From: Gammaproteobacteria bacterium
Lineage (GTDB): Bacteria; Pseudomonadota; Gammaproteobacteria; Magnimaribacterales; Magnimaribacteraceae
Direction: 5' to 3'
NCBI GenBank assembly: GCA_012965075.1
Contig: DTSY01000122.1
Location: 1-25,070, forward strand
Length of the DNA stretch: 25,070 nucleotides
Shown here: piece by piece, positions 6,993 to 14,116 of the stretch
How the letters are laid out: the number at the start of each line of letters is the position of its first letter
Numbering within the stretch: the stretch's first letter is position 1
Position numbers and translations under genes: made by a program
Notes under the pieces: model-generated
The model's input: only the letters and a program-made list of their open reading frames with translations
Told to the model about the DNA's origin: nothing
The model's database searches: none

Positions 6993-8762
6993 ATGAAAGA
7001 ACTATTGAGAGACGCTCTAACAGATAGCCTAAAATCACTGAAAGAACAATATGACGTTGATCTTTCAACTATAAAAATAGAAGTAAAAGAAAATAAAGAA
7101 AAGGACTTTGGAGATTTTTCAACTAACTTAGCCCTGGTTTTGTCAAAAAAACTTTCTGAGCAGCCAAAAAAAATTGCTGAAATTCTCTTAGGAGAATTGG
7201 ATAAAAAGGAGTTTATAGATCGTATTGACATTGCTGGTCCAGGCTTTATTAACTTTTTTCTGTCTCAAACATCCAGAACAGAAATTCTTAAAACTGTTAA
7301 TAAAGAAAAGAACAAGTTTGGTTTTAGTCAAAAGAAGGAGTTTGAGTCAGATAAGATATTAATTGAATACGTTTCTAGTAACCCCACAGGCCCTTTACAT
7401 GTTGGCCATGGAAGGGGGGCGGTATTTGGATCTGTACTTTCAAGCATACTTCGAGCGACTGGAAATCAGGTTGATGAAGAATATTATGTAAATGATCAAG
7501 GAAGGCAAGTTGAAATTCTTTCCCTTAGTGTGTGGTTAAGATATCTAATGATTTTTAATCAAATCAACCTTTTCCCAAATAACTGTTACCAAGGAACTTA
7601 TATTGAAGAGCTAGCGGAAGAACTTGAAAGAGATTATGGGGAAAAGTTTTCTATAACTAAAGAAATTGAAAATCAGATTTCTCAAATGCTCCAACTAGAT
7701 ATGGAAGAAGAGGCTTTGGACGGCCTGATATCTCAAAGTAAAGAAGCTCTAAATGAAAGTTTTGATGAAATAAAATCTTTTGCCCTTAATAGGATTTTGA
7801 AAAACATAGAGGGAGATTTAAAAGATTTTGGAGTAAAACATAATAGTTGGTTTAAAGAATCTACAATGTTTAGAGCCGATAAAGACAAGACCCCTTTGAT
7901 TTATAAAGCTCTGGATTCTTTACAGGCAAAGAAACAGCTTTATGAAAAAGATGGCGCCCTTTGGTTTAGGTCTACCGACTTTGGTGACGAGAAAGACAGG
8001 GTGGTTAAAAGAGAAAATGGAGCAACTACCTATTTTGCCTCTGACATTGCTTACCACGCTAATAAATACGATCGTGGCTATTCAAAAATCATAAATATCT
8101 GGGGCGCAGATCACCATGGATATCTACCAAGAGTCAAAGCAGCTATGTCAGCTCTAGATGAAGATACTGATAAATTTGAGGTAGTCTTTATCCAATTTGC
8201 TAACCTTATTAGAAACGGTAAGAAGCTTTCTATGTCTACCCGGGCTGGGGAATTTATATCTTTGAGCGAGTTAATTGAAGAAGTGACATCTGAAGCGGCC
8301 AGGTTTTTCTACATCAACAGGAAAGGCAACCAGCATTTAGACTTCGATTTAGACTTAGCAAAAGAACAAAGTAAAGACAACCCCCTTTATTATATTCAGT
8401 ATGCCCACGCTAGAATTTGTAGCGTTTTTGACAAGTTAGAAGAAAACAAGAAATCATACAAAGAATCTATTGCCATAGACTCACTTGATCAGCTTAACAG
8501 TGAACAAGAAATTGAAATTCAGAAACTATTATCCCAATTTCCTGAAGTTGTGATTCGTTCTGCAGCTAACTATGAACCTCATTTGATTTGTTATTATTTA
8601 AGAAACTTGGCGGGAACTTTTCATAGTTATTACAACAATGAAAAAATATTAGTTGAGAAAGAAAGCACACTCCAAGCAAGATTATTTTTAATTTCTGCTG
8701 TAAGGCAGGTTGTTTTCAATGGCTTAACGATTTTGGGCATTAGTGCCCCAAAAACCATGTGA
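6993..8762 (+). CDS. argS: Arginyl-tRNA synthetase
   Basis: This 589-aa class I synthetase charges tRNA-Arg. The N-terminal ArgS-specific domain (residues 1 to about 95) includes 'KDFGDFSTNLALVLSKKL'. The Rossmann fold starts with 'SSNPTGPLHVGHGRG', giving the HIGH motif as HVGH at 136-139. 'WGADHHGYLPRVKAAM' and the KMSKS-equivalent 'KLSMSTRAGEF' (around M414) follow. The C-terminal anticodon-binding domain includes 'YYIQYAHARICSVFDKL' and ends in 'FNGLTILGISAPKTM'. Length and motifs agree with bacterial ArgS. It lies 9 nt after efp and 10 nt before yggS, within a plus-strand run that is probably cotranscribed. Confidence 0.97.
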   Translation: MKELLRDALTDSLKSLKEQYDVDLSTIKIEVKENKEKDFGDFSTNLALVLSKKLSEQPKKIAEILLGELDKKEFIDRIDIAGPGFINFFLSQTSRTEILKTVNKEKNKFGFSQKKEFESDKILIEYVSSNPTGPLHVGHGRGAVFGSVLSSILRATGNQVDEEYYVNDQGRQVEILSLSVWLRYLMIFNQINLFPNNCYQGTYIEELAEELERDYGEKFSITKEIENQISQMLQLDMEEEALDGLISQSKEALNESFDEIKSFALNRILKNIEGDLKDFGVKHNSWFKESTMFRADKDKTPLIYKALDSLQAKKQLYEKDGALWFRSTDFGDEKDRVVKRENGATTYFASDIAYHANKYDRGYSKIINIWGADHHGYLPRVKAAMSALDEDTDKFEVVFIQFANLIRNGKKLSMSTRAGEFISLSELIEEVTSEAARFFYINRKGNQHLDFDLDLAKEQSKDNPLYYIQYAHARICSVFDKLEENKKSYKESIAIDSLDQLNSEQEIEIQKLLSQFPEVVIRSAANYEPHLICYYLRNLAGTFHSYYNNEKILVEKESTLQARLFLISAVRQVVFNGLTILGISAPKTM

Positions 8763-8772
8763 TAGATGTTGT

Positions 8773-9450
8773 ATGGCAGAAGTTAAAAAATTTAAATCTT
8801 TTCTTGCAGAATTTAATGAGACCTGTTGCCGAATAGGAAAAAATCCTAAAGACATAACTATTTTAGGAGCTAGCAAGGGCCAGCAAGTAGACTCCATAAA
8901 GTTGGCATTTGAAGAAGGCATTAAGCATTTTGGGGAAAACTTTCTTCAGGAAGCTGAACAAAAGATTTCGGAAATTGGAAATCTTCCCACCTGGCATTTT
9001 ATAGGCTCTATTCAGAGTAGAAAAGCCAAGAGAATAGCCTCTTTATTTCATTGGGTTCAAACAGTGGATAGACTTAAGGTAGCTAGGAAGCTTAATGAAA
9101 ATAGACCCCAGGAAATGGAAAAACTGAATGTCTGTATACAAGTAAATCCAGACAATGAGGAAAGCAAGTCTGGGGTTCCTCTTGCTGGAACTAAAAACTT
9201 GATAGGAGAATTGGCTCAATTAGAAAGACTTAGGGTAAGGGGACTGATGTCTATTCCGGCGCCTACCAAAGATTTTGAACAACAGAGAAAGAGGTTTGGT
9301 AGAATTCGTTCCTGTTTTGAAGATCTAAAGGCAATCTATCCTCAATTGGACACCCTGTCGATGGGAATGTCAGAAGACTATGAGGCGGCGATACTTGAGG
9401 GCTCTACAATGATAAGAATTGGAACTAACATTTTTGGTGCGAGGAATTGA
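8773..9450 (+). CDS. yggS: YggS/PLPBP family pyridoxal phosphate homeostasis protein
   Basis: This 225-aa PLP-binding, single TIM-barrel protein controls cellular vitamin B6 pools and has no known enzyme activity. The PLP lysine is K35 in 'TILGASK', matching K36 of E. coli YggS. Also visible are 'HFGENFLQEAEQKI', 'WHFIGSIQSRKAKRI', 'CIQVNPDNEESKSGV' and 'LSMGMSEDYEAAI...TMIRIGTNIFG'. I chose ATG 8773 because it gives the normal family N-terminus. An in-frame GTG at 8743 would add ten unrelated residues and overlap argS. The order yggS-proC-yggT is a classic conserved gene string. Confidence 0.93.
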   Translation: MAEVKKFKSFLAEFNETCCRIGKNPKDITILGASKGQQVDSIKLAFEEGIKHFGENFLQEAEQKISEIGNLPTWHFIGSIQSRKAKRIASLFHWVQTVDRLKVARKLNENRPQEMEKLNVCIQVNPDNEESKSGVPLAGTKNLIGELAQLERLRVRGLMSIPAPTKDFEQQRKRFGRIRSCFEDLKAIYPQLDTLSMGMSEDYEAAILEGSTMIRIGTNIFGARN

Positions 9451-10265
9451 AAAAGAATATATCAAACATAGGTTTTATAGGTGCCGGTAATATGGCAACC
9501 GCTATAATTTCTGGCTTAATCAGAAATAAATTTAATAATTCACATGTCTTTGTTAGTTCGCCCGAAGAAGACCATTTAGAGAAGCTTAAAGGCAATTTTT
9601 CTGTCAATGTAAGTAAGGATAACAGGGAGGTAGTTAACTCTGTTTCAACCCTTGTGTTGGCAGTCAAGCCAAATGTAGTTGAAGCTGTGTTAGATGAACT
9701 CTCAACGGAAATTCCTAAAAACGATCCTTTATTGATCTCCATAGTTGCAGGCTACAAAATAGCTTCTATTGAAGACAAGTTAGACTCTAAGTTAAAGATT
9801 GTAAGAGCCATGCCAAACACTCCTGCCAGTATAGGTATGGGTGTCAGTGCTCTAACTGCAAACCAATGGATTGTTGAAGAAGATAAATCGGTGCCTGAAT
9901 CAGTATTTGGATCAATCGGCTTAACTTGTTGGCTGGAAGAAAGTGCCTTTGATTTATTCACAGCACTAATAGGATCAGGACCAGCTTATATTTTTTATTT
10001 GATAGAAGCACTTCAGGAAGCTGCAAAGGGTCTGAATCTAGACGAAAGCACCACAAAAGAATTGATAACTGAAATGATAAAAGGGTCATCCACTCTGGCG
10101 AATCAAAGTGAAGACAGCCTTTCTTTGTTAAGAGAAAAGGTAACCTCCCCAGGAGGAGTAACAGAAAAGGCCCTAGAAATATTGAACAGAAAAGAGGTAG
10201 GCCGCTCTATTATTGAAGCTATTTTAGAGGCCTCTGATAAATCTAAAACCTTAGGAGGTTCTTAA
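9447..10265 (+). CDS. proC: Pyrroline-5-carboxylate reductase
   Basis: This 272-aa enzyme reduces pyrroline-5-carboxylate to proline with NAD(P)H, the last step of proline synthesis. The N-terminal Rossmann motif 'IGFIGAGNMATAI' lies at about residues 8-20. 'VRAMPNTPASIGMGVSAL' and the C-terminal helical dimerisation domain with 'LIGSGPAYIFYLIEAL' and 'KVTSPGGVTEKALEIL' are diagnostic. The start is a TTG that overlaps the yggS stop (TTGA); later ATG codons would remove the nucleotide-binding loop. A GAGG lies only 2 nt upstream of this TTG, so initiation may depend on coupling with yggS. Confidence 0.95.
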   Translation: MKKNISNIGFIGAGNMATAIISGLIRNKFNNSHVFVSSPEEDHLEKLKGNFSVNVSKDNREVVNSVSTLVLAVKPNVVEAVLDELSTEIPKNDPLLISIVAGYKIASIEDKLDSKLKIVRAMPNTPASIGMGVSALTANQWIVEEDKSVPESVFGSIGLTCWLEESAFDLFTALIGSGPAYIFYLIEALQEAAKGLNLDESTTKELITEMIKGSSTLANQSEDSLSLLREKVTSPGGVTEKALEILNRKEVGRSIIEAILEASDKSKTLGGS

Positions 10266-10267
10266 AA

Positions 10268-10843
10268 TTGACTGAAGCCACCATATACTTATTTAAAGCT
10301 ATTTTAGATGTAATCTCTGTAGTAATTCTTATAACTTTTTTCTTTCGACTCTTAAAGGTTGATTACTACAACCCATTGGTGCAGGGGATGCTTAAATTCG
10401 CAGATATTTTTACTTCGTTAATAAGATCAATATTTAAACCTATTTTTGGAATAGATTTAGCTAGCCTTATAACAGCCGCAGCTCTACAGGCCTTCTGCTT
10501 TTACCTAATCTCACTCAACGATGCTGTTTTATTCAGCCTTGGAATTATGATTTCTTGGTCTTTATTCTCTGTTCTACTAATAGGATTAACTGTTGCCTGG
10601 TGGGCACTAGTCGGAGGTGTAGTCATCAGCTGGGTGGCTCCCGTTAGTTCCTTCCCTCCCAGCCGGTTGCTATTACAAATGTCTTCTCAAATTTGTAAGC
10701 CTTTTAGGTTATTTTTACCGCTGGTAGGAGGTTTGGATTTTTCTCCCATTCTTGCTTATATAATCCTTCAATTTCTATGGAGTGCGGTCTACGGTCTTTC
10801 CACTAGCGCAGGATTGCCTATGTACCTTAGTATGGGTAGTTAA
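10268..10843 (+). CDS. yggT: YggT family integral membrane protein
   Basis: This 191-aa protein contains two YggT repeats, each a pair of membrane helices. The first is at about residues 5-80, with 'LKVDYYNPLVQGMLKFADIF' and 'PIFGIDLASL'; the second is at about 100-190, with 'WVAPVSSFPPSRLLLQMS' and 'RLFLPLVGGLDFSPILAYI'. The 'NP(V/L)' and 'G-x-D-xS/A-P' turns are typical. The exact function is unknown; roles in osmotic stress and cell-division placement have been reported for relatives. The start is TTG at 10268 with GGAGG about 8 nt upstream, just after the proC stop. It is the last gene before the SAM-II control region. Confidence 0.92.
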   Translation: MTEATIYLFKAILDVISVVILITFFFRLLKVDYYNPLVQGMLKFADIFTSLIRSIFKPIFGIDLASLITAAALQAFCFYLISLNDAVLFSLGIMISWSLFSVLLIGLTVAWWALVGGVVISWVAPVSSFPPSRLLLQMSSQICKPFRLFLPLVGGLDFSPILAYIILQFLWSAVYGLSTSAGLPMYLSMGS

Positions 10844-10878
10844 ACTAAACAGTGTGATTGGTTTCTTTCTCTTAAATT

Positions 10879-10907
10879 TTGAATTCCTCCAAAATATAAC
10901 TTAGAAT
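10879..10907 (+). promoter_or_regulatory. Sigma-70 type promoter for the metX riboswitch transcript
   Basis: TTGAAT (10879-10884) and TAGAAT (10902-10907) are separated by exactly 17 nt. The expected start of transcription, about 10913-10915, falls at the first base of the riboswitch P1 helix. That agreement makes this one of the better-supported promoters in the window. Confidence 0.7.
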
Positions 10908-10913
10908 TGCATT

Positions 10914-10964
10914 AGCACCGATTTGATCCAGCTTGCGGGTGCTATATAAATGCGGCTAAAGAGG
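10914..10964 (+). promoter_or_regulatory. SAM-II riboswitch aptamer
   Basis: The segment matches the SAM-II (metA-type) H-type pseudoknot. P1 pairs GCACC (10915-10919) with GGTGC (10938-10942). The conserved GATTTGA follows P1. The pseudoknot P2 pairs TTGCG (10933-10937) with TGCGG (10951-10955). The 3' segment ATAAATGCGGCTAAAGAGG carries the conserved AAAT and GCTAAA. Relative to the marine metX SAM-II aptamer as I recall it, the P1 and P2 pairs covary. The 3' end contains an SD-like AAAGAGG, as is usual for this class. It senses S-adenosylmethionine and would lower expression of metX when SAM is plentiful. Confidence 0.92.
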
Positions 10965-10970
10965 TTATAA

Positions 10971-10985
10971 ATGAGACCTGTTTAG
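10971..10985 (+). other. Four-codon reading frame (MRPV) after the SAM-II Shine-Dalgarno
   Basis: An ATG at 10971 lies 6 nt after the AAAGAGG of the aptamer, the only good ribosome site in the leader. It encodes Met-Arg-Pro-Val and then TAG. It is not in frame with metX. Its codons cover the 5' arm of the terminator, so a ribosome here would block that hairpin. It may be a leader peptide or chance; no translation evidence can be seen. Confidence 0.4.
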
Positions 10986-11008
10986 CATTTGCTGGCAGGT
11001 TTTTTTTT
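10974..11008 (+). terminator. Intrinsic terminator in the metX leader (attenuator)
   Basis: ACCTG (10976-10980) pairs with CAGGT (10996-11000). The stem extends inward through TTAGC/GCTGG with one bulged T and an ATTT loop, and nine Ts follow. It ends 3 nt before the metX ATG, so it can only serve as a regulated attenuator. GACCT at 10975-10979 can instead pair with AGGTT at 10962-10966, the riboswitch 3' end, forming a competing antiterminator. Confidence 0.85.
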
Positions 11009-11011
11009 GAA

Positions 11012-12136
11012 ATGAATAATAAAAGCTCAATAGGACTAATCAAACCAAGTTCTGTTAAATTTGATAACTCCTTGCTATTAGAGTGTGGCAAGGAGCTTAA
11101 AGGCTTTGAGATGGTGTATGAAACTTATGGCAAGCTAAATGAAGAAAAATCAAATGCCATTTTAGTTTGTCATGCACTTAGTGGAAGTCATCATGCAGCC
11201 GGCTATCACAAAGACTCAGAAGAAAAAGCTGGTTGGTGGGATTCTTTGATAGGACCCAATAAAGCCATAGATACTAATAAATATTTCGTTGTGTCTCCAA
11301 ATAACTTGGGAGGCTGTCATGGCACAACCGGGCCAAAATCAACTAACCCCGAAACAAATCAGGCGTATGGTCCTGACTTCCCTGTCTTGAGGGTAAGGGA
11401 TTGGACTAATAGTCAGGCATTGTTGGCTGATCATTTAGACATTAATACTTGGCATGCGGTAGTTGGAGGTAGTTTGGGCGGCATGCAGGCCTTAGATTGG
11501 AGTATTGCTTACCCTAAGAGAATAAAAAAAGCTGGAGTAATAGCTGCCGCCCCCAAGTTAAGTGCACAAAACATAGCGTTTAATGAAGTAGCAAGACAAG
11601 CGATAACTTCTGACCCAGATTTTCAGGAAGGAAACTATATGCAAACAAACACTTCACCAAAAAGCGGGTTAAGACTAGCTAGAATGGTGGGTCATATTAC
11701 CTATCTATCAGATGAATCAATGAAAAGTAAGTTCGGCAGGGAGTTGAAAGAAGAAAAGTTAGGTTTCGGGTTTGATGCTGAGTTTCAAGTTGAAAGCTAT
11801 TTGAGGCACCAAGGAGATGCTTTTTCGAAAACTTTTGATGCAAACACCTATCTTTTAATGACAAAAGTCTTAGATTACTTCGATCCCGCTGATGAATTTG
11901 ACGGCGATCTTGTGACAGCATTCAAGCCTATACTTGCTCAGGCCTTAGTGCTTTCATTTTCTTCTGACTGGAGGTTTTCGCCTTCAAGATCCAAGGAGAT
12001 AACCAATGCACTTATAAACGCAAAAAAGAAAGTGAGCCATATAGAAATTGATTCTCCTTTGGGCCATGACTCCTTTCTATTTCCTGAAGAAAGATATGTT
12101 GAAGTCCTGAAAACGTTCTTAGGGAGTCAATCATGA
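11012..12136 (+). CDS. metX: Homoserine O-acyltransferase MetX (acetyl- or succinyl-)
   Basis: This 374-aa alpha/beta-hydrolase enzyme activates homoserine for methionine synthesis. Family motifs are 'LVCHALSGSHHAAGY', 'NLGGCHGTTGP', and the nucleophile elbow 'VVGGSLGGMQALDW' with S154. The triad is completed by D319 ('FSSDWRFSP') and H352 ('LGHDSFL'). Length and N-terminus match MetX from Pseudomonas-type bacteria. Whether the donor is acetyl-CoA or succinyl-CoA is not decided by what I can see; gammaproteobacterial MetX next to MetW is often a succinyltransferase. The ATG comes 3 nt after the terminator T-tract and has no close Shine-Dalgarno. The stop overlaps the metW start (ATGA). Confidence 0.95.
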   Translation: MNNKSSIGLIKPSSVKFDNSLLLECGKELKGFEMVYETYGKLNEEKSNAILVCHALSGSHHAAGYHKDSEEKAGWWDSLIGPNKAIDTNKYFVVSPNNLGGCHGTTGPKSTNPETNQAYGPDFPVLRVRDWTNSQALLADHLDINTWHAVVGGSLGGMQALDWSIAYPKRIKKAGVIAAAPKLSAQNIAFNEVARQAITSDPDFQEGNYMQTNTSPKSGLRLARMVGHITYLSDESMKSKFGRELKEEKLGFGFDAEFQVESYLRHQGDAFSKTFDANTYLLMTKVLDYFDPADEFDGDLVTAFKPILAQALVLSFSSDWRFSPSRSKEITNALINAKKKVSHIEIDSPLGHDSFLFPEERYVEVLKTFLGSQS

Positions 12137-12720
12137 AAACAGAAACGGTAATTGAAAGCTGGGTAAAGGATGGATCTAGCATTTTAGATCTGGGATGTGG
12201 AGACGGATCTATCCTAGAAGCACTAAGATCAAACAAATCTGTACAAGGTTATGGCATTGAGATTGATAGAAAAAACATTGAATCCTGTTTAGAAAAAGGC
12301 CTTGAAGTAATTGAACAAAACATTGACGAAGGGCTCTCTAACTTCCTAGACAAAAGTTTTGATACAGTTTTGGTAAGTCAAACTATACAAGTGCTCAAGA
12401 ATCCTAAGCAAGCTCTAGAAGAGATAACGAGAATTGGTCATCAGTCCATCATAGTTATTCCTAACTTTGGACATTGGAAATCTAGATTAACTCTTTTCTT
12501 AAAAGGAAAGATGCCAGTAACGGAATCTCTCCCTGAAAAGTGGTATGAAACACCAAATATACATCTTTGCACACTGACTGATTTCGAAAATCTGTGCGCT
12601 GAATTAAATATTATCATTGAGGAAAAGAAAATTCTTGACCCAAAAGGAAGGGTCAATGCTGTTTTGTCTGCATGGTCCAATTTATTAGGCAGTTCAGTCA
12701 TCTATAGGCTTTCGAGGTAA
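12133..12720 (+). CDS. metW: MetW, methionine biosynthesis methyltransferase-like protein
   Basis: This 195-aa MetW-family protein has a class I SAM-binding fold: 'SILDLGCGDGSILEAL' (motif I, about residues 16-31), 'GYGIEIDRKNIESCLEKG', and 'FDTVLVSQTIQVLKNP'. The MetW-specific region 'IVIPNFGHWKSRL' and 'WYETPNIHLCTLTDFENLC' is intact. MetW acts with MetX and is required for its full activity in some bacteria; its own methyl acceptor is unknown. The start overlaps metX by 4 nt, so production of the two should be coupled and both fall under the SAM-II switch. Confidence 0.95.
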   Translation: MKTETVIESWVKDGSSILDLGCGDGSILEALRSNKSVQGYGIEIDRKNIESCLEKGLEVIEQNIDEGLSNFLDKSFDTVLVSQTIQVLKNPKQALEEITRIGHQSIIVIPNFGHWKSRLTLFLKGKMPVTESLPEKWYETPNIHLCTLTDFENLCAELNIIIEEKKILDPKGRVNAVLSAWSNLLGSSVIYRLSR

Positions 12721-12722
12721 AA

Positions 12723-13316
12723 GTGGAAATAATTTTAGCCACTCAAAATGCTGGCAAGTTAAAAGAATTCAATGATCTTGCTAAAGGCAGGGGTTTAAAA
12801 TTTATTCCTATTCCGGTTGAACACACTTTCCCAGAAGAAACTGGGCGTACCTTTTTTGAAAATGCTTTTATAAAAGCTAATTATTTCTTTTCTGTAACAG
12901 GCATACCTTCTATAGGAGATGATTCAGGACTAGAGGTGGAAGCTCTTAATGGAAGGCCTGGAATTCATTCTTCTAGGTATTCCAGAGAAGGCACGGACAA
13001 ATCCAATGTGGATAAATTACTTTTGGAATTGAAGGACGTGCAAGATAAAGATAGGTCCGCAAGATTTAAATGTTGCTTGGTCTTAATGCAGAACAACCTA
13101 AACGAACCAATAAGTGCAGAGGGAGTGGTTGAAGGAAAAATAAGTGAAGGAAAAAAAGGCAACAAGGGGTTTGGTTACGACCCCGTTTTTATTCCGAAGG
13201 GCTCTTTGCTACATATGGCTGAAATAGAAGAAAGTGAAAAGAATCTTATAAGCCATAGGGCTAATGCCTTCAGATTACTTATGAAAAAACTACCTAGGGG
13301 TTTTGCGAAAGAGTAA
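12723..13316 (+). CDS. rdgB: RdgB/HAM1 dITP/XTP pyrophosphatase
   Basis: This 197-aa enzyme removes non-canonical purine nucleotides (ITP, dITP, XTP) from the pool by hydrolysis to the monophosphate. It has the N-terminal 'LATQNAGKLKEF' substrate loop, 'GDDSGLEVEALNGRPGIHSSRY', 'GFGYDPVFIPKG' and 'SHRANAFRLL', all family markers. The start is GTG at 12723, only 2 nt after metW, with a GAGG about 6 nt upstream. It is the last gene of the metX transcript. Its 3' end overlaps the convergent trmB by 27 nt, so there is no room for a terminator between them. Confidence 0.95.
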   Translation: MEIILATQNAGKLKEFNDLAKGRGLKFIPIPVEHTFPEETGRTFFENAFIKANYFFSVTGIPSIGDDSGLEVEALNGRPGIHSSRYSREGTDKSNVDKLLLELKDVQDKDRSARFKCCLVLMQNNLNEPISAEGVVEGKISEGKKGNKGFGYDPVFIPKGSLLHMAEIEESEKNLISHRANAFRLLMKKLPRGFAKE

Positions 13317-13991
13317 TTCTCTAGACTCCCTACCCTCTATTAATGCTTTTCTTTCGTACTTTGTCTGGGGTAGTGACTTTAAATACTCAGGTAGATTTGT
13401 TAAGTCTTCCCTTAGCCACCCGTTATCTGAAGCGACAGCTTCTTTGACTTGAGTGTAATAATCCCCCCAGTCAGTTTTACAGAACACAAGCCCCCCTATA
13501 ACAACCTTGTCGTATAGGAGATTTAAAAAATCTTCTGATAATAATCTTCTTTTAAGATGTTTTCTTTTGGGCCAAGGATCTGGATATAAAAAAATCATAG
13601 CATCAAAGGTTTCGTTAGTTACCTTTGTCTCTAGAAGATCAAATACATCAGACTCTATTATCTTTAAGTTAGTTAACTTATTCTGTTCAATTTGGTTAAG
13701 GGCTGAACCAATTCCTGGGGGGTAGACTTCTATGCCCACAAAGTTGACTTCGTTAAATCTATCAGCCATATACAGTAGACTTTCACCAGAACCAAACCCA
13801 ACATCTGCTATCAGTTTTTTTGGTGACCCCTCAAAAGCTGCTGAAAAATCTACCTTATCTTCTCCAAGTTGGATGGTATGCTGCTTTTTTAAGTATTTAA
13901 GTGCTCTTCTTTGCGCTGATGTTGTTCTTCCTTTTCTCAGAACAAAGCTTTTCTTGGCATTCTTTAGCTCTGGTCTCAAAGATGACGGCAT
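13290..13991 (-). CDS. trmB: tRNA (guanine-N7)-methyltransferase
   Basis: This 233-aa TrmB methylates G46 in the variable loop of tRNAs using SAM. Motif I is 'IADVGFGSGESLLYMA'. 'NFVGIEVYPPGIGSAL', the signature 'LYPDPWPKRKHLKRRL' and the C-terminal 'PQTKYERKALIEGRE' are all typical. The order thiG-trmB is common in gammaproteobacteria, and here a thiG remnant ends 5 nt upstream of the ATG. No Shine-Dalgarno is evident; translation may have relied on coupling to the upstream frame. The C-terminal 9 codons overlap rdgB on the other strand. Confidence 0.95.
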   Translation of the reverse strand: MPSSLRPELKNAKKSFVLRKGRTTSAQRRALKYLKKQHTIQLGEDKVDFSAAFEGSPKKLIADVGFGSGESLLYMADRFNEVNFVGIEVYPPGIGSALNQIEQNKLTNLKIIESDVFDLLETKVTNETFDAMIFLYPDPWPKRKHLKRRLLSEDFLNLLYDKVVIGGLVFCKTDWGDYYTQVKEAVASDNGWLREDLTNLPEYLKSLPQTKYERKALIEGRESRELLFRKTPR

Positions 13992-13996
13992 AAATT

Positions 13997-14116
13997 CTAT
14001 TCGATCAAGCCTTTTTGGGGTGAAGAAGCTGAAGCAAGTGGCGTTTTTTCCATTCTGCCAGCTAAATAAGCCTGTCTTCCAGATTCAACGGCTTTCTGCA
14101 TTGCTTCTGCTAAAAA
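13997..14116 (-). pseudogene. thiG: Remnant of thiG (thiazole synthase C-terminus)
   Basis: Directly after the rpoH stop, and in the rpoH frame, 39 codons without a stop encode a peptide starting 'FLAEAMQKAVESGRQAY', continuing 'LAGRM' and ending 'LASASSPQKGLIE', then TAG. This is the conserved C-terminal tail of ThiG, which makes the thiazole moiety of thiamine and normally has about 255-265 residues. The rest of the gene is absent. ThiG normally precedes trmB, and this tail ends 5 nt before the trmB ATG, so it lies in its ancestral place. I infer a deletion fusing the rpoH end to the thiG end. The only internal ATG (14101) would give 34 aa and has no ribosome site. Confidence 0.85.

Noticed and set aside
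8743..8772. GTG start for yggS overlapping the argS end
   Set aside because: The added ten residues do not match the family N-terminus; ATG 8773 does.
10844..10878. Terminator after yggT (AAAC...GTTT)
   Set aside because: The possible stem is about 4 bp, A/T-only in part, and not followed by a T-tract; read-through into the metX leader is equally likely.
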